Shown here: positions 9,356 through 16,401 of the stretch, piece by piece
Layout of the letters: each line of letters opens with the position of its first letter
Numbering within the stretch: the stretch's first letter is position 1
The notes under the pieces: generated by a model
What the model saw: the letters and a program-made list of their open reading frames with translations, nothing else
Database searches by the model: none
Told to the model about the DNA's origin: nothing
From: Mangrovimonas futianensis
Lineage (GTDB): Bacteria > Bacteroidota > Bacteroidia > Flavobacteriales > Flavobacteriaceae
Direction of reading: 5' to 3'
DNA length: 64,000 nt
Assembly (NCBI RefSeq): GCF_021245805.1
Contig: NZ_JAJJNF010000003.1
Span: 186,001-250,000, forward strand
Position numbers and translations under genes: made by a program

Positions 9356-9625
9356 ATGGCAAGTAAAAGAGACCTTAAGAAAGACATCAATTATGTTTTA
9401 GGTGATATTATTGAAGCTGTTTACGTTTGGGAATATTCCAATCCGGAAAAGGACACTAAAAAAAGTGAGGCAATTATTGATGAAGCAATTGAAACTTTTG
9501 ATTCATTAATGGCAAAGGTTAGTGATAGAAGTGTTGAAGATAAAAAAGCACACTTTAAATCTATTAACCAAGAATTGGAAAGCAAAGGAAAAGAACTGAT
9601 AGAAAAAGTAAATAAACTGAGCTAA
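9356..9625 (+). CDS. Conserved small cytoplasmic protein, function unknown
   Basis: Eighty-nine residues, strongly charged (Lys/Glu rich), no signal peptide or membrane segment, predicted mostly alpha-helical. It begins MASKRDLKKDINYVLGDIIE and contains a helix-forming KSEAIIDEAIETFDSL stretch. I recall similar unnamed proteins in Flavobacteriia, but no function. It lies 28 bases after manA and just ahead of the tRNA gene. Confidence 0.7.
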   Translation: MASKRDLKKDINYVLGDIIEAVYVWEYSNPEKDTKKSEAIIDEAIETFDSLMAKVSDRSVEDKKAHFKSINQELESKGKELIEKVNKLS

Positions 9626-9641
9626 GATTTAAAAAAAATGT

Positions 9642-9672
9642 TTGCAGATGTCAAATCCATGATTGATATTTG
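9642..9672 (+). promoter_or_regulatory. Promoter of the tRNA-Thr gene
   Basis: TTG (9642-9644), 20-base spacer, then GATATTTG (9665-9672), a 7 of 8 match to TAnnTTTG. The tRNA begins 11 bases later, as expected for a direct tRNA promoter. Confidence 0.6.
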
Positions 9673-9682
9673 CAGCCGTTTT

Positions 9683-9756
9683 GCCTCCATAGCTCAGTTG
9701 GCTAGAGCAGCTGATTTGTAATCAGCAGGTCGTGGGTTCGAGTCCCTCTGGAGGCT
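9683..9756 (+). tRNA. tRNA-Thr (anticodon TGT)
   Basis: A 74-base cloverleaf. The acceptor arms GCCTCCA and TGGAGGC pair fully with T as discriminator base. The D arm is GCTC / GAGC, the anticodon stem GCTGA / TCAGC encloses TTTGTAA with anticodon TGT, and the T loop is TTCGAGT. The T stem GTGGG / CCCTC contains one T-T mismatch at the second pair. CCA is not encoded. It reads threonine ACN codons. Confidence 0.97.
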
Positions 9757-9760
9757 CATA

Positions 9761-9792
9761 AAAAAATTCCACCTATTAGGTGGAATTTTTTT
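9761..9792. terminator. Terminator after tRNA-Thr, bidirectional
   Basis: AAAAAATTCCACCT / AGGTGGAATTTTTTT forms a near-perfect stem with a short ATT loop. It ends the tRNA transcript and, on the other strand, sits at the stop of the DUF4369 lipoprotein gene. Confidence 0.9.
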
Positions 9793-10483
9793 ATTCTTTA
9801 TTGTCTGCTATATGCTTTTCAAGCATCTTCCCGTATTTAGAGGCCTGCACTTTTGGAGTGAGTGATTGGTAAATGGTATCCAGCCATTTGGTTTGGGCAT
9901 CGTAAATCTCGGTTAAGGTAACATAAGGAGCTACTTCACTGTCTTTATTATTGATCGCAAAGTTTACGGTAAATAAATACTTGCTTTTTAGTAACTTCTC
10001 CCAATCTTGAATATTTTTTTCAATCAAGGCACTATCTCCAGCTTTTTTGGCTTCAAATTCTTCCTTGATCAATTCCAGATTTTTATCCTTATACCTAGTA
10101 ATAACCTTTAGGTAATCTTCATACAATTTTTGTTGTTCAGACCCATTAATTTTGGCATCTACCATAAAGTTTTTAAGGGTAGAGTTTATTTCGGTAATCC
10201 CCTTGTCTGCAAAAAAGACAATTTTTTCATCTGGTTTACTTTGGTTGTTCTTATCTAAGCTTAGATAGAAAGCTTCTGGAGTATCTATATCACTATAAAG
10301 TATAAAATCTGAGGAGCCATTCAAGGCAACAGAGTCCACAGTTACAATGGTAGAATCTTGTTGTTTTTCTAAATAAATGGTTCCTTTTTTTAGTCCTTCA
10401 ATATGTCCTTTTACAGTAAGATCACGTTCCTTACTACAAGAGAGAATGGCTAATAAACAGATAAGGGCTGCTAGATGTTTCAT
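9791..10483 (-). CDS. DUF4369-domain lipoprotein
   Basis: A 230-residue lipoprotein: signal peptide with lipobox ending in Cys16 (LAILSC). The N-terminal half after it (about 22-120) has the DUF4369 pattern of strands found ahead of thioredoxin-like domains in Bacteroidota (VKGHIEGLKKGTIYLEK). The usual C-terminal thioredoxin domain with a CxxC motif is absent; residues 120-230 are instead charged and helical. It is anchored in the envelope; the function is unknown. It lies downstream of the DUF819 gene with a 54-base gap, and may share its transcript. Confidence 0.78.
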   Translation of the reverse strand: MKHLAALICLLAILSCSKERDLTVKGHIEGLKKGTIYLEKQQDSTIVTVDSVALNGSSDFILYSDIDTPEAFYLSLDKNNQSKPDEKIVFFADKGITEINSTLKNFMVDAKINGSEQQKLYEDYLKVITRYKDKNLELIKEEFEAKKAGDSALIEKNIQDWEKLLKSKYLFTVNFAINNKDSEVAPYVTLTEIYDAQTKWLDTIYQSLTPKVQASKYGKMLEKHIADNKE

Positions 10484-10537
10484 TGAGTTAATTCAAATTT
10501 TAATGGAAGCAAATATCTTATAATTATTGGTTTTTTA

Positions 10538-11803
10538 CTAACCTCCCGAGGCTATTTTCATTAATTCGGCACAAGCAATGGCGCCATAGGTTCCCACCAC
10601 ATATCCAAAGACAGCCAAAAGAGCACCAACTGTCGCCAATGAGGGATGAAAAGCGGCTGCAACTACTGGGGCCGAGGCTGCACCACCAACATTGGCTTGA
10701 CTACCAACGGCCAAGAAAAAATAAGGGGCTTTTATCATTTTAGCTACTACAATCAAAAGAATAACATGAATTAGCATCCAAACCAGTCCAATTAAAATAA
10801 GTCCCGGGTTTTCAAACAATTTGGTGAGATCCATTTTCATTCCTATGGTAGCCACCAATATGTAAATAAAAACACTTCCAATTTTACTGGCTCCGGCGCC
10901 TTCTAAATTTTTTGCTTTTGTGAAAGAAAGGAGGATACCAATCAAAGTAGCAATAGAAATTAGCCAAAAGAACCCGCTTCCAAAGGATGATAGAGCACTT
11001 TTAGGGTCGCTAATAATTTCGAAATGACTACTTAAAAAAGTGGAGATTTTTTCTGAGCCAAAATGCGCTAATCCTACCGCCACAAAGGCACACATTAATA
11101 TGAGCATGTAATCGGTTACCGTGGGAATTCTTTTTATTTTTTCACTAAAGTTTTCAACTTTGTGTTGAAGTTCGTCTATAGCTGTGTTATCAGCTTGTAA
11201 CCAAGAGTCGATTTTTTTTCGTTTCCCGATTCCCAATAGGATAACTGCCATCCAAATATTGGCCACCACAATGTCAACTAAGACCATGCCGCCGTAAAGT
11301 TCTTGGTTGAATTCATATATTTCCAACATGGCTGCTTGGTTGGCTCCACCACCTATCCAACTTCCTGCCAAAGTAGCCAATCCCCTCCAAACGGCATCAA
11401 ATCCGGCACCACCAACCGTTTCGGGAGAAAATATGGAAATGATTAAAATGGCGATGGGTCCACCAATGATAATTCCTATAGTGCCAGTAAAGAACATAAC
11501 TAGTGCTTTCCAACCCAGATTAAAGACCGCTTTTAAATCGATGCTTAGAGTGAGTAAAACCAGAGATGCCGGTAGAAGATATCTACTGGCGATGAAATAG
11601 GTTTTGGAAATCTCATCAGAAATTAAATTTAAAGAACTAAAGATGGCCGGAATAAAATAGCACATTAAGAGTCCTGGAATGTATTTGTAGAACTTAGGCC
11701 AAAAACCTGTTTTTCTAGATTCAGTATAAAATACAAAGCCTAAGGCCAACATTAATAAACCAAAAACGATGGCATCATTGGTAAAAACAGTTTCCTTTAT
11801 CAT
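10538..11803 (-). CDS. DUF819 family membrane protein
   Basis: A 421-residue integral membrane protein with about ten to twelve hydrophobic segments and glycine-rich turns (GSWIGGGANQAAM around 155-165; a GGAASAPVVAAAFHPSLA stretch near the C-terminus). These two related glycine-rich repeats fit an inverted-repeat secondary transporter fold, as expected for DUF819/YjcL. The substrate is unknown. It lies just downstream of the SPFH operon terminator, so it is probably transcribed separately. Confidence 0.88.
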   Translation of the reverse strand: MIKETVFTNDAIVFGLLMLALGFVFYTESRKTGFWPKFYKYIPGLLMCYFIPAIFSSLNLISDEISKTYFIASRYLLPASLVLLTLSIDLKAVFNLGWKALVMFFTGTIGIIIGGPIAILIISIFSPETVGGAGFDAVWRGLATLAGSWIGGGANQAAMLEIYEFNQELYGGMVLVDIVVANIWMAVILLGIGKRKKIDSWLQADNTAIDELQHKVENFSEKIKRIPTVTDYMLILMCAFVAVGLAHFGSEKISTFLSSHFEIISDPKSALSSFGSGFFWLISIATLIGILLSFTKAKNLEGAGASKIGSVFIYILVATIGMKMDLTKLFENPGLILIGLVWMLIHVILLIVVAKMIKAPYFFLAVGSQANVGGAASAPVVAAAFHPSLATVGALLAVFGYVVGTYGAIACAELMKIASGG

Positions 11804-11848
11804 AAATAAAAAGTTAAAGTGGCAAATTACCGAATACTTTATAAAACA

Positions 11849-11872
11849 AAAAACGACCTACCGGTCGTTTTT
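11849..11872 (-). terminator. Terminator overlapping the end of the ribbon-helix-helix gene
   Basis: Ten-base perfect arms (11849-11858 and 11863-11872; CGACC / GGTCG core) with a TACC loop. The TAG stop codon of the minus-strand gene lies across the stem top and loop, so the hairpin is part of the coding end. A/T flanks supply a T-run in both directions. Confidence 0.8.
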
Positions 11873-12028
11873 ATCTTTTTTGGGTTCTCTTTTGGCTTCT
11901 TTCAGACTTTGCATGAGCATCCATTCTATTTGACCATTGGTACTTCGAAATTCATCCGAAGCCCATTTTTCTATGGCTTTCAGCATGTCTTCGTTGATTC
12001 GTAACGCAAAGGCTTTCTTTTTGCTCAT
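11858..12028 (-). CDS. Arc-type ribbon-helix-helix protein (56 aa)
   Basis: Found by translating the gap by eye. The product has 56 residues: an N-terminal basic beta strand (KKKAFALRI), a first helix (NEDMLKAIEKWASDEF) and a second helix (TNGQIEWMLMQSLKEAK), then a Lys-rich tail. This is the Arc/MetJ ribbon-helix-helix layout of small dimeric DNA-binding proteins. It is the last gene of a four-gene minus-strand operon headed by an SPFH protein (10-base gap from the gene before). It may regulate that operon; no toxin partner is visible. Confidence 0.82.
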   Translation of the reverse strand: MSKKKAFALRINEDMLKAIEKWASDEFRSTNGQIEWMLMQSLKEAKREPKKDKNDR

Positions 12029-12038
12029 AGTACTGGTT

Positions 12039-12542
12039 TTAAATTTCGTACTCTTTCGACTTGAATTTTCTTATGGCATTGTAAAATTCTGAAGCTTTCT
12101 GAGTTCCTATTAAAATGGGTTTTTTTGAATTATAATTTATTTTGATTGCTTTATCTGTGCCAATGGAAGTGATACTATCCGTTTTAGAAAAAAAATTCCA
12201 CTTACCTACACCATAGCCATGATTCATGCTGGAATAATTTTGAATTTGAAAATCATTGATATTTTCAAAAGGAATAAGCTTCCATTTTATGCAAAACGGT
12301 GGATACTTATAAGAAACTCCCTGGGCATCCACTTTGGTGTACAAAGCGGAAAATCTTATAAAAAGAGCAATGAAAACATTTAGCAATAAAATCATTCCTA
12401 GGCTAAACATAAATTCATTCATACTCATATTACCTTTTTTGACATCATTGTAAAGAATAAGTGAAACGACAAGTAAATCGGTGCTTAATAATATGTAAAT
12501 CCAATTCCCGACGCGTTGGGTTTCGTTAAATTCTTTAATCAT
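12039..12542 (-). CDS. Membrane protein with PH-like C-terminal domain
   Basis: 167 residues from the ATG at 12542. An upstream in-frame TTG at 12572 would overlap the preceding gene and is rejected. Two hydrophobic segments lie at about 13-32 and 43-62, followed by a soluble beta-rich region of about 100 residues (KWKLIPFENINDFQIQNYS and IGTDKAIKINYNSKKPILIGT) that resembles bacterial PH-like domains: strands, then a final helix (ASEFYNAIRKF). Probably an inner-membrane protein with a cytoplasmic domain. Third gene of the SPFH operon, seven bases after the DUF4177-like gene. Confidence 0.75.
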   Translation of the reverse strand: MIKEFNETQRVGNWIYILLSTDLLVVSLILYNDVKKGNMSMNEFMFSLGMILLLNVFIALFIRFSALYTKVDAQGVSYKYPPFCIKWKLIPFENINDFQIQNYSSMNHGYGVGKWNFFSKTDSITSIGTDKAIKINYNSKKPILIGTQKASEFYNAIRKFKSKEYEI

Positions 12543-12549
12543 GTTGCTA

Positions 12550-12708
12550 CTATCTGTTTTTATCGCGTTCAAAGATGGCCACTGAAAAAGTTTGATGCAT
12601 AAATTTTAATTCCCAACCTTCTCGAGAGTATTGATTTAGGAGTGTTTCCAGCTTTTCATTACGCTTGATCACTCCAGCCTTTGTATTGACTACTTTATAT
12701 TCTTTCAT
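12550..12708 (-). CDS. DUF4177-like small protein (52 aa)
   Basis: Found by translating the gap between its neighbours. It has 52 residues, starting MKEYKVVNTKAG and ending in ERDKNR, with a central helix (KLETLLNQYSREGWEL) and the GWE signature followed by a last strand (VAIFERDK). This is the compact strand-helix-strand pattern of DUF4177. No signal or membrane segment. It begins two bases after the SPFH stop codon, and its stop lies seven bases before the next ATG, so translation is probably coupled. Function unknown. Confidence 0.78.
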   Translation of the reverse strand: MKEYKVVNTKAGVIKRNEKLETLLNQYSREGWELKFMHQTFSVAIFERDKNR

Positions 12709-12710
12709 TT

Positions 12711-13571
12711 CTAATGGTTTAATGTGCCCGCATTTACTACAGGAGAGGCATCTTTATCTCCACAAAGTATCACCATGAGGTTACTCACCATAGCAGCTTT
12801 ACGCTCGTCATCAAGTTCCACTATTTCTTTCTTTCCAAGTTCGTTTAAAGCCATTTCTACCATGCTTACGGCGCCTTCAACAATTTTATGTCTGGCTGCT
12901 ACAATGGCTGTTGCTTGTTGGCGTTTCAACATGGCGTTGGCTATTTCCTGAGCATATGCAAGGTAGCCAATTCTGGCCTCCAAAACTTCTATCCCTGCTA
13001 TTGAAAGGCGTTCGTCTACTTCTTTTTCAAGAGCTTCACTCACCTCGTTAACGCTTGACCGAAGGGTAATGTCTTCTTCATGGCCGTCATCAGCAAAATT
13101 ATCATAGGGATACATACTTGCCAGTTTTCTCACGGCAGCATCGGTCTGAACCTTTACGAAGTTCTCATAATTATCTACATCAAAAGCTGCTTTGTAGGTG
13201 TCTTGAACTCTCCATACCAAAATGGTACTTATCATAACTGGATTTCCCAATTTGTCATTTACCTTTAATCGTTCACTATCAAAATTGCTAGCTCGTAAAG
13301 AAATCTTCTTTTTAGTATATAACGGATTAACCCAATAAAATCCATTTTGTTTCACACTACCTACATATTTTCCAAATAGCAATAATACTCTGGAACCGTT
13401 AGGCTGTACCATAATAAAACCTGGAGCTACGAGTAAGGAAAGTACAATGATTAAAAGAAATAACGGATTTTGAGTAATAATGGTGCTTGCAATACCTCCA
13501 AAAAATAGAATAAGGAAAACAAACAACATGAGATAACCGTTGGCAGGAACAATAGTTTTTTCTTCTTTCAT
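12711..13571 (-). CDS. SPFH / band 7 domain membrane protein
   Basis: 286 residues. Two N-terminal hydrophobic segments (about 12-30 and 34-53) anchor the protein. A band 7 (SPFH) domain follows, from about 60 to 230: FIMVQPNGSRVLLLFGKYVG, VMISTILVWRVQD, then an EALEKEVDERLSIAGIEVLEARI helix and a heptad-like AQEIANAMLKRQQATAIVAARHKIVEGA helix. SPFH proteins form large oligomeric membrane platforms. It heads a tightly packed operon with DUF4177-like, PH-like and ribbon-helix-helix genes. No clear promoter was identified, but direct repeats lie just upstream of the ATG. Confidence 0.9.
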   Translation of the reverse strand: MKEEKTIVPANGYLMLFVFLILFFGGIASTIITQNPLFLLIIVLSLLVAPGFIMVQPNGSRVLLLFGKYVGSVKQNGFYWVNPLYTKKKISLRASNFDSERLKVNDKLGNPVMISTILVWRVQDTYKAAFDVDNYENFVKVQTDAAVRKLASMYPYDNFADDGHEEDITLRSSVNEVSEALEKEVDERLSIAGIEVLEARIGYLAYAQEIANAMLKRQQATAIVAARHKIVEGAVSMVEMALNELGKKEIVELDDERKAAMVSNLMVILCGDKDASPVVNAGTLNH

Positions 13572-13575
13572 GATT

Positions 13576-13596
13576 ATGATATTAAAATGATATCAT
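13576..13596 (-). repeat. Tandem ATGATAT repeats ahead of the SPFH operon
   Basis: ATGATAT occurs at 13576-13582 and 13587-13593, 11 bases apart (one helical turn). The second copy is part of the palindrome ATGATATCAT (13587-13596). They lie 5-25 bases upstream of the SPFH start codon. Possible operator; AT-rich context makes chance a real alternative. Confidence 0.35.
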
Positions 13597-13768
13597 AAAT
13601 ATATTAAAATTAATTAATAGGTGCTAATAATTTCTTAAAATTTTGTACTTGGTAACTTTGGCACGGGAATTGCCTTATACAAGATGTTACTACACATTGT
13701 GCTTGGACAGTGTGGTTACTTGAAAAGCGTGTAGTACTTTTTCATATTTTTTGGTTGGTTAGTTAAGT

Positions 13769-13796
13769 AAAAAAGCACCTTTCGGGGTGCTTTTTT
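13769..13796. terminator. Terminator downstream of the alpha/beta hydrolase gene
   Basis: AAAAAGCACC / GGTGCTTTTTT with a TTTCGG-type loop, ending at the stop of the minus-strand hydrolase gene. It is symmetrical enough to work in both directions. The rest of the gap 13597-13768 holds no gene that I can see. Confidence 0.85.
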
Positions 13797-13800
13797 CGAT

Positions 13801-14739
13801 TTACTTGGAAGGGTTTTTTATAAACTTTGTCAGGGTAGTAAGCAATTCGGGGTTTACTTTTCTAAAGGTTTCTGCATAAGATTTGGAATTTTCCAAATCA
13901 TCACCTTCTATGGTAAACAAAACATGGTTCATATCGTCAATAATCACCAATTTTGAATTTTTTGATGCTTTGTGCAAAGATTCTGCTTCTTCAATGGGGA
14001 CTTGTAAGTCTTTGGAGCCATTGACAATCAAAATAGGAATAGATAATTGAGACAAAACTTCTGTTGGTTTGTATTGAAACCAACTGCTCATAAAAGGCTG
14101 AATACTTTCATTGAATATAGAAGAAAGCTGTTGCGGGTAGTCGCTGGTTGTTTTTCCTTCCTTTAAAATGGCAATGACTCTTTCTGAATCTGCCTTATAC
14201 ATGGGAGCTGTTTTTTCAATTTCCTTAATAAGAACGTCATCAAAAGATTTTCCCGATCCAGCGAGTGAGATAAAACCATCTACATGCTGTTCGCTGGATA
14301 GCATTCCAACCAAACTTCCTTGTCCGTGACCTATTATGAAAATTTTATCAAAGGGACGTTCACTTTTAAAGTAATGCACTATAGCTTTTGCATCTGTAAC
14401 AAAATCATTAAATACAATATCAGAATCTAGATTGCCTCTTCTTATTTGTTTAACGGTTCTCTTATCATATCTAAAAGTGGCGATACCATTTTGTGCTAAG
14501 CCTATAGCCAATTTTTTTAAGGAGTTGTTCTTTTGGAAATTTTGATTGCCATCTCTATCGGTAGGGCCAGAATCAGCAATAATGATTGCCAGAGTCTGGG
14601 TGGTTTCTTTTGGAGATAACAAACTACCGTCAATCATGGCATTGATAGCAATGTTTTCTTCCACTAGATCCACATTTTCCTGTGCCTTTATAGTGGCGGA
14701 CAAAAAGAAAAGGACAATGACAAAATATTTAATATACAT
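13801..14739 (-). CDS. Secreted alpha/beta hydrolase with Gly in the nucleophile elbow
   Basis: 312 residues with a signal peptide (residues 1-19, cleavage after IKA). It has an alpha/beta-hydrolase layout: DSGPTDRDGN oxyanion-loop region at about 57-65, RYDKR at 90-94, elbow IIGHGQGSLVG at 135-145, and the later acid (NGSKDLQVP) and histidine (DDMNHVLF). The elbow normally reads GHSxG; here codon 139 (14323-14325) is GGA, glycine, so the usual serine nucleophile is missing although Asp and His remain. Ser142 is nearby but not in the standard position. Either inactive, non-catalytic, or altered. Single gene with its own terminator. Confidence 0.8.
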   Translation of the reverse strand: MYIKYFVIVLFFLSATIKAQENVDLVEENIAINAMIDGSLLSPKETTQTLAIIIADSGPTDRDGNQNFQKNNSLKKLAIGLAQNGIATFRYDKRTVKQIRRGNLDSDIVFNDFVTDAKAIVHYFKSERPFDKIFIIGHGQGSLVGMLSSEQHVDGFISLAGSGKSFDDVLIKEIEKTAPMYKADSERVIAILKEGKTTSDYPQQLSSIFNESIQPFMSSWFQYKPTEVLSQLSIPILIVNGSKDLQVPIEEAESLHKASKNSKLVIIDDMNHVLFTIEGDDLENSKSYAETFRKVNPELLTTLTKFIKNPSK

Positions 14740-15005
14740 AAAACAATAATAAGGATAGACTTAGCAACTACTTCTATAACGTAAATATCCTACCAAATAA
14801 TTTATTTACCATGGAATTTTATGATAAATTATCATTCTATTTTTTATGTAATTCGTCGATTAAAAGCGTTATTTCACCTACATATGTTAAAAAAATATGT
14901 ATTTCATCGAAAAAAGATGTATTTAAACGTTTAAAATCAAATTAAATAATACTTTTGAAATGTACTAAAAGACATACTTTTTAGTTCAATGGATTAATTA
15001 ATTAA
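14740..15005. other. Gene-free region upstream of the hydrolase
   Basis: AT-rich sequence without a credible coding frame. It contains the palindrome ATGATAA-A-TTATCAT at 14821-14835, in the region upstream of the minus-strand hydrolase, and a possible plus-strand promoter (TTTTG at 14953-14957, 17-base spacer, TACTTTTT at 14975-14982). Confidence 0.5.
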
Positions 15006-15104
15006 TATTTGCATTATGTTGTTGATACTAGAGACCCTAAATCTAACTACATTATAAAAGATGCAAATAAAACTAAACCGAGGTTGAGGGGCCTCGGTTT
15101 TTTT
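15006..15104 (+). ncRNA. Candidate small structured RNA
   Basis: A perfect 9-bp inverted repeat, TATTTGCAT (15006-15014) and ATGCAAATA (15061-15069), encloses 46 bases and is followed five bases later by a GC-rich terminator hairpin with a T-run. There is no plus-strand gene upstream whose transcript this terminator would end. A promoter-like pair lies at 14953-14982. A 13-codon Leu-rich reading frame (15016-15057) lies inside the repeat. The alternative is that this is only the 3' flank of the alkB-like gene on the minus strand. Confidence 0.35.
15075..15104. terminator. Bidirectional terminator at the alkB-like 3' end
   Basis: AAACCGAGG (15075-15083) pairs with CCTCGGTTT (15092-15100) around TTGAGGGG. 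Seven T follow on the plus strand, and a T-rich tract follows on the minus strand. Confidence 0.85.
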
Positions 15105-15702
15105 ATGCAATTTTCCTAAAGGTTAAATTAATTCTTTCTCCTACTTCTTTTTGCGTTTTTGGAATTTGATGCAACCAAAATTGTTGCATGGGAGGTTTCA
15201 TGATTAATAAGCTTCCCGAAGTTAAATCCAATTGATGTTTTTCTGTTTTTAAATTTCTGTGCTTAAATTGAAATTTTCTTGTTTCTCCAAAACTTAAGGA
15301 TGCAATCGTAGGTGAAGAGCCCAATTCTTTCTCATTATCGGCATGCCATCCATTACTATCCTTACCATGTCTGTAAAAGTTTAAAAGGATGGTAGTGAAT
15401 TTTTCATTGGTTGCCGATTCTACATCCTTTAAAAGCTTCAACAAAAGTTGAGTCATTTTATGGGGCCTCATAGTAATATTTGAATAGGAGTAAGGAATGC
15501 TATTGGTGGCATATAACGATGTTAACCGAGGTTGTTTATGAATTTTACCAAAAAGTGCGATCTCGTCTTGCTGCCAAAGAATCTCTTCTTTTAGTGAATT
15601 GAAAATTTGAAGAGCTGTGGTTTTATCATAGAAACAAGGGTTATATATTAGCTCAGCATCTGGCAATTGGAATGTCTGTAAATCCTTAGGAAAAAGAGTC
15701 AT
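15103..15702 (-). CDS. AlkB-like 2-oxoglutarate/Fe(II) dioxygenase
   Basis: 199 residues, cytoplasmic. Iron ligands are His120 and Asp122 (GWHADNE) and His178, with Arg190 and Arg196 (GERINLTFR) for 2-oxoglutarate. NFYRHGKDSNGWHAD is typical of the AlkB/ALKBH2-3 group, which oxidatively removes alkyl groups from nucleic acid bases. The length is normal. The family includes DNA- and RNA-repair members, and the exact substrate cannot be read off. The gene stands alone, divergent from the dipeptidase across 24 bases, so the promoters overlap. Confidence 0.9.
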   Translation of the reverse strand: MTLFPKDLQTFQLPDAELIYNPCFYDKTTALQIFNSLKEEILWQQDEIALFGKIHKQPRLTSLYATNSIPYSYSNITMRPHKMTQLLLKLLKDVESATNEKFTTILLNFYRHGKDSNGWHADNEKELGSSPTIASLSFGETRKFQFKHRNLKTEKHQLDLTSGSLLIMKPPMQQFWLHQIPKTQKEVGERINLTFRKIA

Positions 15703-15726
15703 ACATTTTATTTAAATTAGCTTTCT

Positions 15727-16401
15727 ATGAAATATACAATAAGTGTTTTAATCTTTGCGATTTTCGGTTTTTTTTCCGCCCAAAAGGAACCAATTCCTGA
15801 AGGCTTTGTTTATGTTGATGAAATCATCCCTGATTTAGAAGTTGAATTACGTTATTATTCCACCCATAATTTTGTAGGCGATACCATTGCCGGATATCAT
15901 GCAAATAGATTGATTCTCACCTTGGAGACGGCAGAGGCCTTAAAAATGGTTCAAGAAGATTTAGAAAATGAAAATTTATGTCTAAAAGTGTATGATGGTT
16001 ATAGACCACAACAGGCGGTTAATCACTTTGTGCATTGGGCAAGGGAATTAAATGATACTATAAATAAACAGGAATTCTATCCAGAGGTCAAAAAAGGTAA
16101 CCTTTTTAAAGAAGGTTATATAGCTTCCAAATCGGGACATAGTAGAGGGAGCACTGTAGATTTGACCATTATTGATGCAGAGACTTTAGAACCCCTTGAC
16201 ATGGGTAGTCCATATGATTTTTTTGGTGTTCAATCTTGGGTGTCTTATCAAAATATTTCGGCAAAACAAAAGGAGAACCGTTTGCGTCTACAAAGAGTCA
16301 TGCAGAAACATGGGTTTAGAAGCTATTCCAAGGAATGGTGGCATTTCACTTTGAGAAATGAACCTTTCCCCGACACTTATTTTAACTTTTCTATTAATTA
16401 A
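15727..16401 (+). CDS. D-Ala-D-Ala dipeptidase, VanX/DdpX family (M15D)
   Basis: 224 residues with a signal peptide (1-18). Zinc ligands His138 and Asp145 (SGHSRGSTVDLT) and His206, catalytic Glu203 (KEWWHF) and Arg93 (YDGYRPQ) are all present, so this is a complete metallo-dipeptidase of the periplasm. DdpX-type enzymes release D-Ala from D-Ala-D-Ala as a nutrient. No van-type ligase or regulator lies nearby, so resistance is not suggested. The 3' end overlaps the convergent M14 gene by eight bases. Confidence 0.9.
   Translation: MKYTISVLIFAIFGFFSAQKEPIPEGFVYVDEIIPDLEVELRYYSTHNFVGDTIAGYHANRLILTLETAEALKMVQEDLENENLCLKVYDGYRPQQAVNHFVHWARELNDTINKQEFYPEVKKGNLFKEGYIASKSGHSRGSTVDLTIIDAETLEPLDMGSPYDFFGVQSWVSYQNISAKQKENRLRLQRVMQKHGFRSYSKEWWHFTLRNEPFPDTYFNFSIN

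Noticed and set aside
9683..9756. T-T mismatch in the tRNA-Thr T stem as a sign of a pseudo-tRNA
   Set aside because: All other stems pair perfectly, promoter and terminator are present, and the same sequence pattern is familiar from flavobacterial tRNA-Thr; treated as functional.
15016..15057. 13-codon Leu-rich frame resembling an attenuation leader peptide
   Set aside because: No amino-acid gene follows on the plus strand, no ribosome-binding site is clear, and Leu codons are common in AT-rich sequence. Mentioned only as part of the RNA candidate.
15727..16401. VanX-like dipeptidase near ddl as a vancomycin-type resistance set
   Set aside because: ddl is about 4 kb away with unrelated genes between, no VanH or VanS/R genes; a nutrient or peptidoglycan-recycling role is simpler.
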